The notes beneath the pieces were generated by a model that had not been told where the DNA came from, searched no databases, and saw only the letters and a program-made list of their open reading frames with translations. This document shows positions 7,377 to 10,143 of a stretch of 10,143 nucleotides of DNA, in pieces. A program made the position numbers and the translations under genes. The stretch is taken from NCBI GenBank assembly GCA_004000155.1, contig RCSS01000055.1, positions 1-10,143 on the forward strand, given 5' to 3'. The stretch's first letter is position 1. Every line of letters starts with the position of its first letter. Source of the stretch: Tubulinosema ratisbonensis (taxonomy: Eukaryota > Microsporidia > Tubulinosematidae).

Positions 7377-7703
7377 CTAGCTGATATCCTAAAAAAAAAT
7401 TAGACATGCTTTTTTTTGTGTGACAGTGCAAATGTAGAGCATTTTAAAGAAGAGGAGGTTCTTGTAAGAGAAACAACCTAAAAAATTTTTATTTAAATGA
7501 AAAAGAAAAGGATATAGAGTTGTCTTTTCAATATTAAAAATATTTTTTAAAATAATAAAATTTGTGTAGCAAATTTTTTGAAGATCTCTTACCTCCATCT
7601 TCACAAAGTGTTTACTGTTGAAATTTTTAAAATGTCCAGAATTGGCACAGAATCTGTTAATGCATGGGGTCTCTAATTAAGGGGATTGCTAGCTGATAGC
7701 CTA
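7377..7703. repeat. 15-bp direct repeat pair, one mismatch
   Basis: CTAGCTGATATCCTA at 7377-7391 recurs as CTAGCTGATAGCCTA at 7689-7703, 14 of 15 bases identical, in the same orientation. The second copy lies inside the Merlin transposase reading (LLADSLEF), so it was part of that gene. The first lies near the start of the recognisable pseudogene. It could be a local duplication or chance. Confidence 0.3.
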
Positions 7704-8150
7704 GAATTCAATAAAATTTTAATAGGTTGAGAAGGGATCGTAGTTGAGGTTAATGAAACTAAATTAGGTAAAAGGAAATATAATCACGATATATTAGTCG
7801 AGGATACTTAGGTAAGAGGATTTAAAAGGACCCCCGAAAAAAGTGTTTTATGTTAAAGTTAAAGATCGCAATACGCACATTTTATATTCTGTTTTGTCAA
7901 ATTTTATTCTACCTGGTTCTATAGTGTATACTGACTGTTTCAAAAGTTACACTCCTGTTTATCAAGAATTTAATTTTAGTCATTTAACAGTTAATTATTC
8001 TGAATTTTTGCCGTTAGAATCACTGGAACCTATACCAATACAATTGAGGGTCTTAATAATGGATTGGAAACAATTATTAAACCAAGAAACAGAACAAAAA
8101 AGAATATCAATAGCTGGCTGTTTTATTGTATTTTCAAAGGAAACAGTTAA
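7419..8150 (+). pseudogene. Merlin (ISXO2-like) transposase pseudogene
   Basis: A near full-length but dead DDE transposase. In the first frame (7419-7838), RIGTESVNAW and LLADSLEFNKILIG precede GIVVEVNETKLGKRKYN (about 7729-7779), the ISXO2 hallmark 'G.vVEvDEsKfGKRKYN' with the catalytic D changed to N. In-frame stops include 7674-7676 and the positions of an expected G (before EGIVV) and W (after VEDT). At about 7830-7842 (ccccc/aaaaaa runs) the frame shifts, and FYVKVKDRNTHIL through GSIVYTDCFKSY (second D) and HLTVNYSEF follows. At about 8001-8010 it shifts back, and TYTNTIEGLNNGLE (third acidic residue, E) and INSWLFYC end at the TAA at 8148. Merlin elements are cut-and-paste DNA transposons related to bacterial IS1016. 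The region 7389-7604 upstream is the eroded N-terminal zinc-finger part. Terminal repeats are not proven. Confidence 0.85.
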
Positions 8151-8582
8151 AAAATAAATGACCTGGTTTAAAAAATGCTTAATAAACATTAAAAATATTG
8201 ATTAAACTTTTGTTTTTATGATTTAATAATATTTATTTTTATTAAAATGAAACATAACAATAAATTTAATGAAGGTTAGTTTAATTAAACACTTATCTAT
8301 ATAAGTAAGTTTTATTAAATTAGTTGTAAATTCTTTCCTAACACATTAAATTAAGTTGAATTTTCGGTTTGAGTGCAAGCCAAACGTGAAGATAGGAACG
8401 TTTGGCTTGCACTTTAAACCGAAAATCGACGGCGATAAATACAATGTAACGATTTCTCCCTAAAAATCTAATTTTATTAAATTAAGTAATTAAATATTTA
8501 AGGGAAACCAAATAATTATAAGTTAATAGAAAAACATAAATTTAAAAGATATTAAAATGAAAAATTAAAAAAATCTAACAAG
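8151..8582. other. Non-coding spacer between two Merlin remnants
   Basis: The spacer has no open frame and contains the long inverted repeat at 8360-8426. The flanks are A/T-rich, while 8427-8460 (CGACGGCGATAAATAC…) is more mixed and may be the inner part of an element end. If the repeat is a pair of Merlin termini, this region is the 3' non-coding end of both elements. Confidence 0.45.
8360..8426. repeat. Near-perfect 28/29-bp inverted repeat with 10-nt spacer
   Basis: Left arm 8360-8387 begins ATTTTCGGTTT and ends GTGCAAGCCAAACGT. Right arm 8398-8426 is its complement, ACGTTTGGCTTGCAC…AAACCGAAAAT, with one mismatch and one extra base (GA against AAA). The spacer is GAAGATAGGA. Loose similarity continues outward (GTTGA / CGAC). 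The arms are GC-richer than anything nearby. The repeat sits 210 bp after the end of the plus-strand Merlin pseudogene and 157 bp before the end of the minus-strand Merlin fragment, so it lies where two tail-to-tail elements would put their terminal inverted repeats back to back. It could instead be a tiny foldback element. Confidence 0.7.
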
Positions 8583-8876
8583 TTACATCTTTATTAATCT
8601 TAATATTGCTTCAAGCAAATTTTTTATTATTAAAAAAGTAAAAAAACTCTTTAAAAATTTTCTCTTTTTCTCATTAGTTATAACATCTTTCCTCTTTTGA
8701 ATTTTCAATTTTAAAGTATTATGAAACGAATCAATGGCTTGTGTGTTAATGACATTGAAACTATTTTTGGCAAACTGTACCAAAATAAAAATTATAATAC
8801 ATTTCCGTTTCCACTCCCAACTAGTAAGGGGAACCTTTAAAATATCGGTTGATTTTATTAAGAAAAATAAAATAAA
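8583..8876 (-). pseudogene. Merlin (ISXO2-like) transposase fragment, internally deleted
   Basis: Ninety-seven open codons on the minus strand, stop at 8583-8585. The C-terminal two-thirds, SFNVINTQAIDSFHNTLKLK and then IQKRKDVITNEKKRKFLKSF and NLLEAILRLIKM, match the end of ISXO2 transposases, where the third catalytic acid lies in 'NTQ.IEs.hN'. Here that E is D (TQAID). The first and second catalytic aspartates are missing. Directly upstream, the same frame reads TSWEWKRKC and FAKNSF, which resemble the N-terminal zinc-finger region of Merlin proteins (W.C..R.C followed by NSFF). The piece may therefore be an N-terminus joined to a C-terminus by an internal deletion, an inference from short matches. 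There is no normal ATG. It belongs to a different Merlin subfamily from the plus-strand copy, judging by NTQAID against TNTIEG. Confidence 0.7.
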
Positions 8877-9227
8877 TTATAGAATAAATTAAATATTAAA
8901 TAAAAAATAATAAAAAATACATTTTAAAATCATTTATTATAATATTTTTTTATTATTTTAAAACTATAGATAATTCAAATAAAAATATATAAAAAAATTA
9001 TAAAAATTTTTATTTAATCTCAACTCCTAATGCAAAAAAACCAACAAAAAAATATTCAATAGAGTAAACTTCCCTAATACAGCTATTAAACATTTCTAAA
9101 ACATAACCAAATGGCATGGCGCGATTTAATATNTNATTTTANANGCGCAANCTCGACGAAGANAAAANATATAAAAAAAACAANAAATTAATTAATTAAA
9201 ANTTTTCAAAAAAAAATATTTTTTATA
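8877..9227. other. AT-rich spacer before the MULE, first N calls
   Basis: These 350 bp are mostly A/T with no gene. At about 9111-9160 the composition changes abruptly (ATGGCATGGCGCGATT, GCGCAA, CTCGACGAAGA) and N calls begin at 9133. This G/C island just before the MULE reading frame may be the element's terminal repeat or promoter, but no partner copy is visible in the window. Confidence 0.35.
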
Positions 9228-10143
9228 ATGNCGTACAGAAAAGNTCAATCTCAGAGGGGAAAAGAAAACTTGATATACGAGGATAATATATATAATTTTG
9301 ACAAAGAAANACAAGGAGTAGAGAGATATANGTGTTTAAATNNGAATTGTAAGNCATATTNNACNCTAGATNAATNAGATAATATTNAGATANANAANAC
9401 GNATAATCACGAAAGCATGAANTCAAAAATCACAAGAATNNATATTATCAGACATCTAACTACACAATNAAAGNAGACAAAGCAGTNCGNNAATTGATTT
9501 AGTCACNNAGATAACTTCAAATCTAAACNATGATACAATAAAAATTATGCCTAAATTTAAAACNCTNACANACANGGTTACTAAATTGAGAAGTAAAGAT
9601 GTNAACAAAAAAAAATTNANTTTTTCTGATNNACCANATTTTTTGAAAAATGATTTACAAGGAAATTTATTTTNNNAGTTTGATAGNGGATNNNACGATT
9701 CTGAGANATTTGTNNTTTTTTATTCAGAANNTTTATTAAAGAAGTTTCAATGACGTTGAAACCNGGTTNATTGATGGANCCTTTAAATCTGTTCCTACTA
9801 ATTTTTATNAACTAATTACAATAAACTTTTATATTTTTGGAAAGGTATTTCCTGTAATATATGTATTAGCAAAAAATAAAACACAAGAACATTATGAAAA
9901 AATTTTTAATTATTTGCTAAATAAGTTAACTATAACACCGAAAAACATTATAATTGATTTTGAAAAGGCTCTTATAAATGCAACAACGTTAGTATATAAA
10001 AAAGCACAAGTATATGGGTGTCTTTTTCATTTTGGACAGTCCATCTGGAGAAATATAGTGAATTATAAATTGCAAAATTTTTACCAGAATGACTTAAAAA
10101 TAGGATTTTTTTTAAAATGTATTTTGTATTTACCTTTTGTAAC
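9228..10143 (+). pseudogene. MULE transposase with FLYWCH finger, split over three frames, truncated by window end
   Basis: Part 1 (9228-9497) starts at an ATG and carries a FLYWCH/WRKY-GCM1-type zinc finger: ENLIYEDNIYNFDKE, then Y-x-C-L-N-x-N-C and x-N-H-E, where the first residue (codon NAT) would complete an H-N-H pair. Part 2 is open from about 9487 to 9752 and contains MPKFK, VTKLRSKD and FSEF-type 'DSExFxxFYSE' text in the next frame. Part 3 (about 9749 to the end) moves one frame on. It has IDG (first catalytic D, 9773-9775), FKSVPTNFY, GKVFPVIYVLAKNKTQEHYE, IIIDFEKALINA (second D, 9956-9958) and the MULE CxxH motif GCLFHFGQSIWR (10018-10053). The third catalytic E lies beyond the window. 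Mutator-like elements are cut-and-paste DNA transposons. The frameshifts may be real decay, or errors in an assembly of merged copies, because N calls are dense up to 9809 and absent after. Confidence 0.85.

Larger units (their letters stand above)
5938..7418. other. Gene-poor stretch with hairpins and one zinc-finger-like relic
   Basis: No intact gene is seen in these 1.48 kb on either strand. Contents that can be named are a BED-finger-like relic (6411-6590) and four short inverted repeats, listed separately. Composition is less extreme than the 1400-1700 spacer, with islands of G/C, which fits decayed transposon DNA rather than primary intergenic DNA. The retrotransposon-like relic upstream and the Merlin pseudogene downstream may once have extended into it. 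Confidence 0.45.

Noticed and set aside
7389..7604. Minus-strand ORF of 71 codons
   Set aside because: It lies opposite the eroded N-terminal part of the Merlin pseudogene and is explained as its antisense shadow.
7995..8189. Minus-strand ORF of 64 codons
   Set aside because: It is antisense to the C-terminal part of the plus-strand Merlin pseudogene, whose reading is clearly family-specific.
8360..8426. The long hairpin as a transcription terminator
   Set aside because: Intrinsic hairpin terminators are a bacterial mechanism, there is no U-run after it, and the neighbours are eukaryotic transposon remnants.
9223..9426. Minus-strand ORF opposite the FLYWCH finger
   Set aside because: It is full of undetermined residues and antisense to a recognisable domain.

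Overview
The base composition, gene set and transposon content suggest an AT-rich microsporidian. The genes are intronless and very closely spaced, two of them (LSM1 and a small acidic ORF) only 51 bp apart and divergent. The recognisable proteins are short or remodelled versions of core eukaryotic proteins. The transposon families (Merlin/ISXO2-like and FLYWCH-MULE) are ones known to expand in larger microsporidian genomes such as Anncaliia, Tubulinosema and Nosema. The genus cannot be fixed from this window.

Left block (1-4.2 kb), gene-dense and intact. A minus-strand gene (14-1399) has a layout best matched by the exocyst subunit Sec15, in a very short form. It is divergent from a RIO2 ribosome-assembly kinase (1898-3244), across about 500 bp of extremely AT-rich DNA that carries CCAAT boxes. 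RIO2 runs tail-to-tail into LSM1 (3498-3773, minus), a subunit of the cytoplasmic Lsm1-7 mRNA-decay ring. LSM1 is divergent from a 61-codon acidic ORF of unknown role (3825-4010). An ATG-less open segment in another frame follows that ORF.

Middle block (4.2-7.4 kb), a graveyard. No intact gene is visible. Two stretches still read as decayed coding sequence. One is a stop-riddled quasi-ORF of about 900 bp (5030-5937), whose end resembles an LTR-retrotransposon aspartic protease. The other is a short relic resembling a BED zinc finger (6411-6590). Several short perfect or near-perfect hairpins are scattered here.

Right block (7.4-10.1 kb), DNA transposons. A full-length but dead Merlin (ISXO2-like) transposase pseudogene (7419-8150, plus) faces a shortened Merlin fragment (8583-8876, minus), tail-to-tail. 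A near-perfect 28/29-bp inverted repeat with a 10-nt spacer lies between them (8360-8426). The window ends inside a Mutator-like (MULE) transposase with an N-terminal FLYWCH finger. It is split over three frames, and its first part is dense with N calls that stop abruptly at 9809.

The most unusual features are the roughly 170-residue charged, coiled-coil insertion in the RIO2 N-lobe, directly between the glycine-rich loop and the catalytic lysine, and the Merlin tail-to-tail pair around a palindrome. I found no CRISPR array, rRNA or convincing tRNA.
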